Notes: generated by a model from the sequence alone, not told the origin. A stretch of 64,000 nucleotides of DNA from Paenibacillus sp. S150 (GCF_019352175.1 NZ_JACBYI010000003.1:62001-126000), one strand, 5' to 3'. Positions 44,288-53,550 are shown, counted from the stretch's first letter. Numbers and translations: made by a program.

Positions 44288-45032
44288 GGGCTTCCCCCTC
44301 CTTCTCCGTCAAGGTGCGCAGGGTGAGTGCCTTGAGTTCCTTATAACGGTCAACATCGTGGTACAGATAACGCATCCTTTCATATAGTTCCTCCCGCGGG
44401 AAGATCCGCTTCTCGTTCTCCGAGATGAATACAAGATGCTCTTCCTCCAGCAGCTTCATGCCCTCATGAATCAGCCCGATCCGGGAACCGGCGCCGCGGG
44501 TCAGGGAATCGCCTTCCTCCTGGCTTTTGGTCTGCATGTAGAGGCTGGACCAGACCTTGTGCATCGCCTGGATATCAAGGCGCCACTGCTTGCTGAAGCC
44601 GCCCTCGTCGTCCATTTCAATCCATGCCTGAAACAGCGCGGATACCTGATCCGAGATTTGAATATAGGACATGCTGTCCTGTCCCGGCTTGAAGTGGTGC
44701 TCATCCTGGTCCATCTCGGCGAGGAAGACCAGAATAATGATGTTGATGATATGTAAATGGGTTTTGCGCTCAATCCGTGAATATTTGTTCCTGAGTTGCG
44801 TGAAATTGCTGGCAAAGCCCGAGCCGAGCGGATTGACCAGCAGATGCAGGCGGTGTCCGGAATTCATGATCCGGCAGCCTCCTTCTTTGGCCATGTACTG
44901 CAAGGCATCATAAGCGCCGTTGTCCTGAATGCATTCGGCGGCAGCGGGATCATCCAGCGAAATCACCTTCCGGCGAAGCAGGTCAAAAAACAGCCGTGAG
45001 GCCTGTTGTAATTGTTCAAGTGAATAACTCAT
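44274..45032 (-). CDS. MukE/JetB-like small subunit
   Basis: About 252 residues from the ATG at 45030-45032 with GAGGTGAG upstream; a GTG at 45047 overlapping the previous gene is the alternative. Mostly alpha-helical with two likely winged-helix parts: an N-terminal YSLEQLQQASRLFFDLLRRKVIS and a C-terminal LLEEEHLVFISENEKRIFPREELYERMRYLY. I assign it to the MukE/JetB position by size, fold pattern and order, not by a specific motif. It sits between, and overlaps, the MukF-like and MukB-like genes, so a fixed-stoichiometry complex is likely. Confidence 0.7.
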   Translation of the reverse strand: MSYSLEQLQQASRLFFDLLRRKVISLDDPAAAECIQDNGAYDALQYMAKEGGCRIMNSGHRLHLLVNPLGSGFASNFTQLRNKYSRIERKTHLHIINIIILVFLAEMDQDEHHFKPGQDSMSYIQISDQVSALFQAWIEMDDEGGFSKQWRLDIQAMHKVWSSLYMQTKSQEEGDSLTRGAGSRIGLIHEGMKLLEEEHLVFISENEKRIFPREELYERMRYLYHDVDRYKELKALTLRTLTEKEGEAHAAH

Positions 45033-45043
45033 GCTGTAATCTC

Positions 45044-46552
45044 TCACCTCTCAACTATAGTAATGGTATAAGGACTCATTTCCAGGCCGGGCCAGGAGAC
45101 GGGGTGGCTATGTCCGCTCCGGATCATTGTACGCAGCACCTTACCGCGCAGCACCTCCAGCTCCGGCCTTGCCGCCAGCAGCAGCTGGATTAATTTCTGG
45201 CATTCATCCGCCGCTCCGCCCTGGCTGTCCGTGTCTTCGGCCTGAACGCTTATCTCCGTGTGGAAGAACTGCGCCCACAGATCAATTGCATCCGGAGCAG
45301 CCGACCAATTGCGCTGTTCTTCCTCCGTGAAGGCTTCTGCAGAAAAGGTAAAGCTTCCTGTGTCCGCCAGTCCGAGAAATACCGGAAGCCACAGCCCGGT
45401 GACCTGCGGCCAGGGAATTGACTTCGGCGTATACGGGGGCTTCTCTTCTTCTCCAGCCTCATCCGGCCCATCCAAAAACTCTTCAGGCAGAAATCCGACC
45501 TCCTGCTCCTCCCACGCCCAGGCCAGCGGATAGATAAAATCCTGATTCGGAGTGAACAAGCCGCTGATCAGCAGCTCAAGGCTGTCCGCATCCGGCAGCC
45601 CCTCCGGCTTGATCCATTCCTCCCAGACATTCGTGCGGAAATTAAAGCCCGCGGCTCCCCAGAACAGCTCGGGGAAATTCAGCCTGAGATTCGTCTCCGC
45701 CTCAAAGATGCTCAGCACCACCCCGGCAAGCTCATCATGCACCCTTCTGGACAGCTCCACCCGTTCGGAGAGCTGGCGCAGCTCATTGAAGTCGATGACA
45801 TCCTTCTCGTCATTGGCCAGACGGGCGAGCGAACGGTGGATATTATCGAAATGCTTGCGCTCCTCATCAAACTGCAGATGAATTTCCTCCAGCCGCTGAT
45901 GCCGCAGCACGCCGTATCCGCTGAACATATGCTTCGGATTTCGGCGCAGCGCATTGCGGTATTCCTGCTGCTGCTGCGTCATCTTCCGCACCCGCGTGAC
46001 CAGTTCATTCACATCCTGCATGGCACGGGTCACCCGCCCGTGCTTGATATGCATCTGGATCTCCAGCAGCTTGATGCTGATCTGGAACTCTTCAATAATC
46101 TCATGGCTCATGAAGATGAGCTCCATCGCATATTCGGACAGCCGGTAGACCGTCTTGCCGGTCTCTTCCCAGCTGCTGCGGGTAGCATCCTCGTCCACGG
46201 AGAAATACTTGTATTTCTGCACCGTCATTTGCCGGGTAGCATCATCATAATAAAAAGCTTCAAAATCCCCGCCGCTCCCGCTCCACAGCAATCCGTCCAC
46301 CAGCCGCTCCACCGACTCGGGCGTGCCCAGTCCGGCAATATGGAAGCGTTCCAGCGAACTCCAAGCCAGATCAGCAATATCCTCCCTGGTCCTTTGCTCA
46401 CTGGATTCCAGCTCCAGATAATAGACCTGCAGCAGCACGCTGAGCGCAAGCATTTCCTTATAGGGCTGCAGCTCGCCAAGATTCATGCCGGCACCGAGGC
46501 TCCATAGGGGGTTAAGCCGTTTATTCCGTTCTCCAAAATCACTCCAGTTCAT
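45044..46552 (-). CDS. MukF/JetA-like kleisin subunit
   Basis: 502 residues, the first gene of the three. The N-terminal part (about 25-130) looks like tandem winged helices; a long helical region (about 140-290: VYRLSEYAMELIFMSHEIIEEFQISIKLLEIQMHI...) follows, and a C-terminal domain closes the protein, as in MukF/JetA kleisins. The ribosome-binding site is weak. I assign it by length and gene order. No Toprim nuclease (JetD/MksG) is recognisable within 5 kb on either side; the neighbours are a TPM protein and a repeat region before thrS. Confidence 0.7.
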   Translation of the reverse strand: MNWSDFGERNKRLNPLWSLGAGMNLGELQPYKEMLALSVLLQVYYLELESSEQRTREDIADLAWSSLERFHIAGLGTPESVERLVDGLLWSGSGGDFEAFYYDDATRQMTVQKYKYFSVDEDATRSSWEETGKTVYRLSEYAMELIFMSHEIIEEFQISIKLLEIQMHIKHGRVTRAMQDVNELVTRVRKMTQQQQEYRNALRRNPKHMFSGYGVLRHQRLEEIHLQFDEERKHFDNIHRSLARLANDEKDVIDFNELRQLSERVELSRRVHDELAGVVLSIFEAETNLRLNFPELFWGAAGFNFRTNVWEEWIKPEGLPDADSLELLISGLFTPNQDFIYPLAWAWEEQEVGFLPEEFLDGPDEAGEEEKPPYTPKSIPWPQVTGLWLPVFLGLADTGSFTFSAEAFTEEEQRNWSAAPDAIDLWAQFFHTEISVQAEDTDSQGGAADECQKLIQLLLAARPELEVLRGKVLRTMIRSGHSHPVSWPGLEMSPYTITIVER

Positions 46553-46751
46553 GCTTCACGCCAACCTGTCTTCATAAAATTATAAATCCGCTCTATGTAT
46601 TCCCATACCTGCGCCGTCTGTTTCAATCGATCACCTCACCAAAATAACATAAACCCATATCTGCCCCATGAAGGGTGGAATATGGGCTATATAGATTGAG
46701 CTTGAACTCTGTGGCATTTATGTCCGAAATCAATAAGAACCAGCCGCGTGG

Positions 46752-46880
46752 CTGTACTTTGTGCAATAGAACGCCCCGCGCTTGGCGATGAATCGCATTC
46801 TGCTGTATTTCATGCAACAGATTCCGGGAGTATGGGTCAAATCTGCATTTCTCACGAGATTCTACTGTACAAAGTGCAAT
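46752..46880. repeat. Array of R3-type boxes (TGTAC...GTGCAA)
   Basis: Three ~16-21-bp boxes, CTGTACTTTGTGCAAT (46752), CTGCTGTATTTCATGCAACAG (46800) and CTGTACAAAGTGCAAT (46865), about 50-65 bp apart. The same kind of array occurs at 61738-61917. ORFs over it are translation artefacts. Confidence 0.7.
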
Positions 46881-47087
46881 CGCTTCGGTTTTCCGGCCCA
46901 TATAGGGAACTTAAGAATGGAACCATAGGACTGTTAGTTTCACGTTCTATACCGGGAATATATGTTTCTATTATACCAATGATACAGAATTCTGGCTATT
47001 TACATTATGAATGAGGGGCAGATTGGCGGAACCGTAAACATAGAAATGTTGTTCAGCGTACTTCACATGAAGCAAATAATGCAGATT

Positions 47088-47213
47088 TTATTTTACCGCA
47101 GGCCACTCATCTTCAATGATGCTGTACAGCACATTGTCCGAAATGCAGCCCTCCGCAGTAATCCGGTGCTTGCGCAGCACGCCTTCCCTCACCGCCTTGT
47201 CTGCCTCATTCAT
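47088..47213 (-). pseudogene. Remnant of a GNAT acetyltransferase (C-terminal 41 residues)
   Basis: The frame reads KAVREGVLRKHRITAEG...DNVLYSIIEDEWPAVK before its stop, which is the typical C-terminal strand and helix of RimJ-like GNAT enzymes. No N-terminal part or ribosome-binding site is found upstream, where the sequence becomes the thrS terminator region. It is most likely a decayed fragment. Confidence 0.6.
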
Positions 47214-47221
47214 ATAAAAGA

Positions 47222-47258
47222 ACAGCCCCGTTTATGTAAAAACGGAACTGCTTCCGGT
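47222..47258 (-). terminator. Possible thrS terminator
   Basis: Inverted repeat around CCGTTTTT...AACGG (AGCAGTTCCG to CGGGGCTGTTC) 46 bp after the thrS stop, followed by TTCTTTTAT on the minus strand. The stem is short and the call tentative. Confidence 0.4.
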
Positions 47259-47303
47259 CGGCCTATTTGCCGACATATTTCCGGAAAATTAATGAAGAAA
47301 CAC

Positions 47304-49217
47304 TTAACTTCTTGCCGCCGCCTCACTTACGATTTGCCGGACAAGCTCAGCGATCCCCATGACTCCGGCATCACCGTCTGAGCGTTTTCTCACAGCTACA
47401 GTGGCGGAGCCTTTCTCCTGTTCACCGAGTACAAGCATGTAAGGCACCTTTTCCAGTTGGGCCTCACGGATTTTGTAGCCCAGCTTTTCATTCCGCAGAT
47501 CAAGCTCGACACGAATCCCGGCGTCCTGCAGCTCCTTTTTCACCTGAAAGGCATAATCGGCATAGTGCTCAGAGACAGGCAGCAGCTTCACTTGCACCGG
47601 AGCCAGCCATAGCGGAAATGCGCCGCTGAAATGCTCTGTAAGAATCCCCATGAACCGGTCAACCGAGCCATAAATGGCGCGGTGGATCACAACCGGACGG
47701 TGCTTCTGGCCGTCTTCGCCGACATACGTCAGATCGAACTTCTCAGGCATTTGGAAATCGAGTTGAATCGTTCCGCACTGCCAGCTTCTCTTGAGCGCAT
47801 CCTGAATATGAAAGTCAATCTTCGGCCCGTAAAAAGCCCCGTCTCCCGCATTCACCCGATAGCTGACCCCGCGCTTCTCCAATACTTTTTGCAGCGATGC
47901 TTCCGCCTGATCCCACAGTGCTTCCGAGCCCATGTAATCATCGGGACGTGTGGACAGCTCCACCTTGTATTCGAAGCCGAACACTTTATAAATGTAGTCA
48001 ATCAGCTGCATAACGCTGCCGATTTCTTCTTCAATCTGCTCGGGAAGCACGAACAGATGGGCATCATCCTGGCAGAAGCTGCGCACCCGCATCATCCCGT
48101 TCAGCGCTCCTGAAAACTCATGGCGGTGAACCTGGCCGAATTCTGCAATGCGCATCGGCAGCTCCCGGTAGGAGCGCAGGCTGTTTTTGAAAATCAGCAT
48201 ATGCCCCGGACAATTCATCGGTTTAAGCGCATTTTTGGTGTCGTCTACTTGAGTGAAATACATGTTGTCCTTATAGTGATCCCAGTGCCCCGATTGCTCC
48301 CACATCCGGTTGTTCATCATCAGCGGTGTACGGACCTCGTCATACCCCCACTCCCGCTGCAAGCCACGTGAAAAGTTCTCCAGCTCTGTGCGGAGGAGCA
48401 TCCCCTTCGGCAGATAAAACGGCATGCCAGGCGCTTCTTCGGAGAACATGAAAAGCCCCAGGTCCTTGCCGAGCTTGCGGTGGTCGCGTTTCCTGGCTTC
48501 CTCCAGCATGTGCAAATGTTCTTCAAGCTCCGCCTTCCTGAGAAAAGCTGTTCCGTAAATCCGCTGCAGCATTGGATTGTTGGAATCACCACGCCAGTAG
48601 GCACCTGCTGAACTCAGCAGCTTAAAAGCTTTGATCTGGCCTGTGGAAGCCACATGCGGACCCCGGCACAGCTCAGTGAACTCTCCCTGCTCATACAGGC
48701 TGATTGCTTCGTCCTCCGGCAGTCCATGAATCAATTCCAGCTTGAGCGGTTCATCCCGTGCGGCAAAAAGTGCGAGCGCTTCCCTGCGGCTGACCATCCG
48801 CCGGATAACCGGCAGATTTTCCAGGATGATCTTCTGCATCTCCTGCTCAATGGCGGCGAAGTCTTCAGTTGAGATCGGTTGGTCTATATCGATATCGTAG
48901 TAGAAGCCGTCCTCTATTGCCAGACCGATACCCAGCCTAACCTTTTGTGCGCCGTATATGCGCCTAATGGCTTGAGCCATAATATGGGCAGAACTGTGCC
49001 TGAGAATGGACAGTCCGTCCCTGCTGTCCGCAAGTACGATTTCAACAAAGCTGTCGTGCTCAACCGGTTGATGCAGGTCAACGAGCCTGCCGTCGATTTT
49101 CCCAGCTTCGGCATGCTTCTTCAGACTGGCGCCTATCGATCCCGCTACTTCTGCAATCGTGGTGCTGCGTGCATACCTCCTGATTGTTCCATCCGGCAGT
49201 GCGACATTGATCTCCAT
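47304..49217 (-). CDS. thrS: Threonyl-tRNA synthetase
   Basis: A 637-residue class II synthetase with CTGGAGG before the ATG. Order: N-terminal TGS domain (1-62), editing/SAD domain with HSSAHIMAQAI and CRGPHV, class II core (about 240-535; PKGMLLRTELENF, MNCPGHMLIF, RIAEFGQVHRHE, and GPKIDFHI with the GAFYG motif), and C-terminal anticodon-binding domain (VKLLPVSEHYADYA... to the end). It charges tRNA-Thr. A T-box leader upstream (49475-49800) controls it by sensing uncharged tRNA-Thr, and the gene is probably monocistronic. Confidence 0.96.
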   Translation of the reverse strand: MEINVALPDGTIRRYARSTTIAEVAGSIGASLKKHAEAGKIDGRLVDLHQPVEHDSFVEIVLADSRDGLSILRHSSAHIMAQAIRRIYGAQKVRLGIGLAIEDGFYYDIDIDQPISTEDFAAIEQEMQKIILENLPVIRRMVSRREALALFAARDEPLKLELIHGLPEDEAISLYEQGEFTELCRGPHVASTGQIKAFKLLSSAGAYWRGDSNNPMLQRIYGTAFLRKAELEEHLHMLEEARKRDHRKLGKDLGLFMFSEEAPGMPFYLPKGMLLRTELENFSRGLQREWGYDEVRTPLMMNNRMWEQSGHWDHYKDNMYFTQVDDTKNALKPMNCPGHMLIFKNSLRSYRELPMRIAEFGQVHRHEFSGALNGMMRVRSFCQDDAHLFVLPEQIEEEIGSVMQLIDYIYKVFGFEYKVELSTRPDDYMGSEALWDQAEASLQKVLEKRGVSYRVNAGDGAFYGPKIDFHIQDALKRSWQCGTIQLDFQMPEKFDLTYVGEDGQKHRPVVIHRAIYGSVDRFMGILTEHFSGAFPLWLAPVQVKLLPVSEHYADYAFQVKKELQDAGIRVELDLRNEKLGYKIREAQLEKVPYMLVLGEQEKGSATVAVRKRSDGDAGVMGIAELVRQIVSEAAARS

Positions 49218-49474
49218 GATTTCGGCCTCCAGTTCTTCTAAGATTTATTGTATAAACTAAACTTTAAATATTCTATTTATGGGTTCTCGGCGTAACTGCG
49301 GAGAATGTTTGAACTTCCGGCCGCTGTTATGACTGCATTTTTCCATTTAAACCGTTGATAACGGTAGAAATTCAATCATAAAGGCGGACGCTATGCTCCT
49401 ACTGTTCCAAACTTCCCCTCCGTTACTTCTACCCTTTCATCAGAATTTCAAGTTCAATTTTATACATGTACAGA

Positions 49475-49789
49475 ACGCAAAAAACGCAGCTCTCCCGGAA
49501 AGGGACGAGTGCGTTCTGGCTCGTGGTTCCACCCTAATTTGACCTGTGATATCCGCCCTCCGGCTGTTCGGCGGAAGAATATGCACATGATCCTCATTGG
49601 TATCCGTTATCGGGGATAAGACGGTGGCATTTACAGCCGCCTTAAGCAGCAAGGAGGGTTCAGTGCCACGGCTGCAAAGGGGTAACATCCTGCCGGTCTC
49701 TGTAAGAAGCTCTCACCGTTCACTTCTTTCTCTGGCCAGTCCGCGAAGGATATCATGTCTTTGGTCATCGCCTTGGATATGGTGTTGCT
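49475..49789 (-). ncRNA. T-box leader of thrS (threonine-specific)
   Basis: The invariant T-box sequence AGGGTGGAACCACG lies at 49522-49535 on the minus strand, followed by an intrinsic terminator (AACGCA...TGCGTT, 49483-49515, then TTTTTT). The upstream Stem I region occupies about 49570-49785. The likely specifier is the Thr codon ACC at about 49657-49659 (TGAACCCTCC). Uncharged tRNA-Thr would favour the antiterminator and thrS expression. Confidence 0.9.
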
Positions 49790-49795
49790 GGTTAC

Positions 49796-49825
49796 ATAAT
49801 ACTCATGCCGTTTAAGAAATGTCAA
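49796..49825 (-). promoter_or_regulatory. Sigma-A promoter of the thrS T-box leader
   Basis: TTGACA (49820-49825) and TATTAT (49796-49801) on the minus strand with an 18-bp spacer, just 5' of the Stem I region. Confidence 0.8.
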
Positions 49826-49895
49826 CCACGCAAAAGAAATAGACTTTTTAGCGGGTCCTTGCTCCTGCTCAGGAAGCATCTGTCGTTTTTGGAAA

Positions 49896-50573
49896 TTATT
49901 TTATGTCAATAATATTGGCGTCAATGCGTGAGATAATCTCACCTATCTCTTTCACATTGCGGGCAATGTAATCTGCCCCGGCGGTTCGCAGCTCTGTCTC
50001 GGAGCCATAGCCGACCAAGACGCCAATCGAGGCTACGCCGCAGGCTTGGGCACCGATAATATCATGCTCGCGGTCCCCGATCATCAGCGCTTCCTCCGCA
50101 GCAATGCCATTCTCAGCCAGCACATGCTGAATCACCTCTTTCTTCTTGGAGCGGGTGCCGTCCAGGTTGCTGCCTGCCACATGCCTGAAGTATTTCTCCA
50201 GGCCATAATGCCGGATAATCTCTTCCGCAAACACCGTCGGCTTGGAGGTGGCAACGTACAGATCGAAGCCCCGGTCCTTTAGCTCTTCAAGCAATTGAGG
50301 GATGCCGGGAATTACCGCATTCTCGAACATGCCCAGCGTGCGGTACCGTTCACGGTAGAATTCAACGGCTTGGAGTGCATTCTCTGTGTTGAAGCCTTGT
50401 ATGTCGACGAATGAATCATATAATGGCGGTCCGATATAGGGTAAAAGCAGGTCCGGATGCTCCACGGCAATATCGAATTTGCCCAGCGCATACTCCACAC
50501 TTTTGGTAATGCCTTCCTTGGGGTCGGTTAAGGTGCCGTCCAAATCAAATAAAATACTTTGCAGTCTTTCCAT
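49896..50573 (-). CDS. HAD-family phosphatase (phosphoglycolate phosphatase-like)
   Basis: A 225-residue HAD hydrolase, subclass I with a helical cap. Motif I is LFDLDGTLTD with nucleophile Asp10 and acid/base Asp12; motif II is a Ser in VATSKP; motif III Lys and motif IV GDREHD follow in order. The cap (about 20-85) is the size seen in Gph and PpaX proteins. It probably hydrolyses a small phosphorylated metabolite; phosphoglycolate and pyrophosphate are possibilities. GACGGAG precedes the ATG. Monocistronic, just upstream of the thrS leader. Confidence 0.9.
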   Translation of the reverse strand: MERLQSILFDLDGTLTDPKEGITKSVEYALGKFDIAVEHPDLLLPYIGPPLYDSFVDIQGFNTENALQAVEFYRERYRTLGMFENAVIPGIPQLLEELKDRGFDLYVATSKPTVFAEEIIRHYGLEKYFRHVAGSNLDGTRSKKKEVIQHVLAENGIAAEEALMIGDREHDIIGAQACGVASIGVLVGYGSETELRTAGADYIARNVKEIGEIISRIDANIIDIK

Positions 50574-50838
50574 GTCTCCGTCTTGCTCCCTCCGCGTTCA
50601 ATTGCCGCCTGCGCCATGTCCGCAGCTGTTACAAGCATACCTTCAATCCTCCATACTTTCCACATCCTTATTTATTCAAGCTGCATTTCATCCTGATCAG
50701 CGGATTTCTTGCGGTCCCGCATCCCGCGGTGGTCCCCGGAATGATTAATCCGGAAATATGGCCGGAATGAATCACAAAATAACCCCACAAAGTGGGGCCT
50801 TGGCTTCGATGATGACTCAGGTACTTTGCGGGGAACCC

Positions 50839-50918
50839 AAAACATATACATTCTTATCTTTCAAGCAGAAACGGCTACGCCGTCCTTATGAGGGACGGGG
50901 GTGTTTCAGCGAGAAATC
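50839..50918. repeat. Dispersed two-hairpin repeat R1, copy c
   Basis: AACATATACATTCTTATCTT followed by GCAGAAACGGC...CCGTC...GGACGG...GTTTCAGCGAGAAA, matching the 511 and 12178 copies with the modules in permuted order. Confidence 0.75.
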
Positions 50919-51097
50919 GGAGGATCATTTAGAACCTGACCCAAAATAAGTTACCGGAATGAACGGATCGTACGCTTCTCCAAACAATCTGTGCGGGCGA
51001 AATGGAGTAAGGCTTCATAGTTCCATGCCTTCTTTCAAGCGAACAACAGCCCGCATCCTTTTTTTCTAAGTGTCCAGTCTATAGGTACGCGTGTAGG

Positions 51098-51130
51098 GGG
51101 CTTTTTGGGCTTTTTGGGCTTTTTGGGCTT
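51098..51130. repeat. Short 9-bp tandem repeat
   Basis: Three full and one partial units of GGGCTTTTT, in a gene-free stretch (50574-51260) that otherwise holds only repeat R1. Confidence 0.8.
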
Positions 51131-51260
51131 ATCCCCTTGTGCAGGTGCGGAGTGGGCAAGCTGAGCATCCGGCAGCTCCCTTCCCCACGCTGACTTCCAC
51201 ACTCATTCGCTTACTCTTTCTCGCTCGCTGTGTGAGATTATTCTCAAGATTACTGCAGCG

Positions 51261-52057
51261 CGTCCCGAATTAACGGCAGAAATGCCGTTATTGAGGCGGG
51301 GTTAGCCCGCGTGTCCCGAAATAACGGCAGAAATGCCGTTGTTGGGGCAGGGTTGGCCCGTGCGTCCCGAATTAACGGCAGAAATGCCGTTGTTGAGGCG
51401 GGGCTGGCCCGCGCGTCCCGAATTAACGGCAGAAATGCCGTTGTTGGGGCGGGGTTGGCCCGTGCGTCCCGAATTAACGGCAGAAATGCCGTTGTTGGAG
51501 CAGGGTTGGCCCATGCGTCCCGAAATAACGGCAGAAATGCCGTTGTTGGGGCAAAGCTGGCCCGCGCGTCCCGAAATAACGGCAGAAATGCCGTTATTCA
51601 GGCGGGGATGGCCCGTGCGTCCCGAAATAACGGCAGAAATGCCGTTGTTGAGGCGAAGCTGGCCCGTGCGCCCCGAAATAACAATGGAGGTCCCCGGGTG
51701 GGATTGCTCCGGAATCACGGCAGAAATGCCGTTAATGAAGGTCCGCCGGTGGGATTGCCACCACGTGTCCCGAAATAACGGCAGAAATGCCGTTATTGAG
51801 GCGGGGATGGCCCGCGTGTCCCGAAATAACGGCAGAATTGCCGTTGTTGGGGCAAAGCTGGCCCGCGCGTCCCGAATTAACGGCAGAAATGCCGTTATTG
51901 AGGCTGGGCTGGCCCGCGTGTCCCGAATTAACGGCAGAAATGCCGTTATTGAGGCTGGGCTGGCCCGCGTGTCCCGAATTAACGGCAGAAATGCCGTTAT
52001 TGAGGCGGGGATGGCCCGCGTGTCCCGAATTAACGGCAGAATTGCCGTTATTGAGGG
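51261..52057. repeat. 51-bp hairpin minisatellite, about 15 units
   Basis: A tandem array with a 51-bp period. Almost every unit contains the perfect inverted repeat AACGGCA-GAAA-TGCCGTT (GNRA-type loop if transcribed), then a second, weaker arm pair GCGGGGCTGGCCCGC, then TCCCGAAT or TCCCGAAA. Two units have GAAT in the loop. One unit near 51665-51720 is degenerate and carries an extra GTCCGCCGGTGGGATTGC-like segment. The period is divisible by three, so long open frames exist on both strands, but none has a proper start. It separates the HAD gene from the pectate lyase gene. Confidence 0.92.
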
Positions 52058-52312
52058 CCAACTCTCATCACCTCTTACTTTTTTCTTCCCAAAAATCCGA
52101 AAGCCTGAGCGAATAACTCATTCTTTCGGCATTTTTTAAAACAAAGGACGATAAAATGGTATCCAGAGCTGAGTTCACGTGTGCAAAAGTAAAATAAATC
52201 CATTTATTCACAGAATTTTCAACCATTTCACTATATATTAAACCATAATATGGTATATTTATGGTAATTCACGGTTCAGGGAGGACGTGGAAAATCATAG
52301 GCTCAAGCATTA

Positions 52313-52326
52313 CGAAAGCGCTTAAC
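52313..52326 (+). promoter_or_regulatory. Possible catabolite-responsive element (cre)
   Basis: CGAAAGCGCTTAAC, 30 bp before the GTG start of the pectate lyase gene, matches the CcpA cre core in most positions. Catabolite repression would suit a pectinase. Confidence 0.45.
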
Positions 52327-52355
52327 AAAAATCTATTTAAAGGAGCGTTATTATT

Positions 52356-53456
52356 GTGCTGAAAAAAAGCTTTGCATTGCTGACGGCATTTATCCTGGTG
52401 TTTGTGCTGGGGCAGTTCCCCCGCGCAGAGGCAGCCTCCGTCTCCAACAACGGACTCTACAAAATCATTAACCGCAACAGCGGACAAGCGCTGGAGGTGT
52501 ATAACTGGTCGCATGAAAACGGCGCCAACGTATCGCAGTGGACCGATCTTGGCGGAGACAACCAGCTCTGGCGTTTTGTCAGCGTAGGCAGCGGCTATTA
52601 CCAGATCATCAATGCCAACAGCGGACGGGCGCTTGAAGTCTATCAGTATTCGACTGCGGACGGCGGCAACATCGTTCAATGGCAGAATATCAACGGTACG
52701 AACCAGCACTGGGCCTTGGAGGACAGCGGCGGCTATGTCCAGCTGAAGAACCGCTTCAGCGGCAAGGTGGCCGAAGTCTACACCTACTCCACCACTCCCG
52801 GCGCCAACATTAATCAATGGACCGATCTGGAGGGCGCCAATCAGCAGTGGACACTGGTCAAAGTCTCCCCAAGCTCCACGACGGTTAACTCCACGATAGT
52901 CGTTGGAGCAGGAGAAGTGTACGACGGGCAAGGCAGAACCTTTATCGCAGGCTCCTCGCTGGGCGACGGCAGCCAGGCTGAAGGACAGAAGCCGGTCTTC
53001 CGTCTTGAAAATGGCGCAACCCTGAAGAATGTCGTGCTTGGATCTCCCGCCGCCGACGGTATCCATACCTACGGGGATGCCTATCTTGCCAATATTGTCT
53101 GGACCGATATCGGTGAGGATGCACTGACAATCAAGGCAGCCGGAACGGTTACGCTTAACGGCGGCGCCGCTTATGATGGAAGTGATAAAATATTCCAGAT
53201 CAACGCGGCTTCCACTTTTAACGTTTATAACTTTGTTGCCCGTAATGCGGGCAAATTCATCCGCCAATTAGGCGGCAGCACCTTCACGACACACGTATTT
53301 ATTGACAGCTGTGATATTGCCGGCATGGACGAAGCCATCTTCCGAACGGACAGCAGCTCAAGCAGTGTAACGATGACCAATACGCTTTATTCCGATGTCG
53401 GCGATAAATGGATCGGCGTCCAGCACATCACTGAGTCAGGCAACACCGCATATTAA
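52356..53456 (+). CDS. Secreted pectate lyase (PL3-like) with N-terminal ricin-type lectin domain
   Basis: 366 residues from a GTG with AAAGGAG ten bases upstream. A signal peptide ends about PRAEAAS. A ricin-B-like lectin domain (about 28-168) shows three QW-type repeats (SQWTDLGGDNQLWRF, VQWQNINGTNQHWAL, NQWTDLEGANQQWTL). The C-terminal domain (about 175-366) has the PL3 pattern TIVVGAGEVYDGQGRTFIAG, FRLENGATLKNVVLG, GIHTYGDAYLANIVWTDIGEDALTIK. It should cleave pectin outside the cell. A possible cre lies in its leader. Monocistronic, opposite to its neighbours. Confidence 0.88.
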   Translation: MLKKSFALLTAFILVFVLGQFPRAEAASVSNNGLYKIINRNSGQALEVYNWSHENGANVSQWTDLGGDNQLWRFVSVGSGYYQIINANSGRALEVYQYSTADGGNIVQWQNINGTNQHWALEDSGGYVQLKNRFSGKVAEVYTYSTTPGANINQWTDLEGANQQWTLVKVSPSSTTVNSTIVVGAGEVYDGQGRTFIAGSSLGDGSQAEGQKPVFRLENGATLKNVVLGSPAADGIHTYGDAYLANIVWTDIGEDALTIKAAGTVTLNGGAAYDGSDKIFQINAASTFNVYNFVARNAGKFIRQLGGSTFTTHVFIDSCDIAGMDEAIFRTDSSSSSVTMTNTLYSDVGDKWIGVQHITESGNTAY

Positions 53457-53550
53457 TCAGCCGCTTCTCTAACCTAAACTCTCACGCCCGGTATCCGCCG
53501 CCCGCAAACCGATACCGGAGAGCTGTCTTTACGCGGCGCCCTCTGCCTCA

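Noticed and set aside
46623-46901. 92-residue minus-strand ORF
   Set aside because: It lies over the R3 box array, has no ribosome-binding site, and its translation is that of the repeat.
51261-52057. CRISPR array
   Set aside because: The sequence between the 18-bp hairpins is itself similar from unit to unit, so there are no unique spacers, and no cas gene is near.
51302-52139. Repeat-protein ORFs on both strands across the minisatellite
   Set aside because: Open frames arise because the period is 51 bp, divisible by three; none has a ribosome-binding site or plausible N-terminus, and both strands are open.
52269-53267. 332-residue minus-strand ORF
   Set aside because: Shadow of the pectate lyase gene, whose domains and signal peptide are clear on the plus strand.
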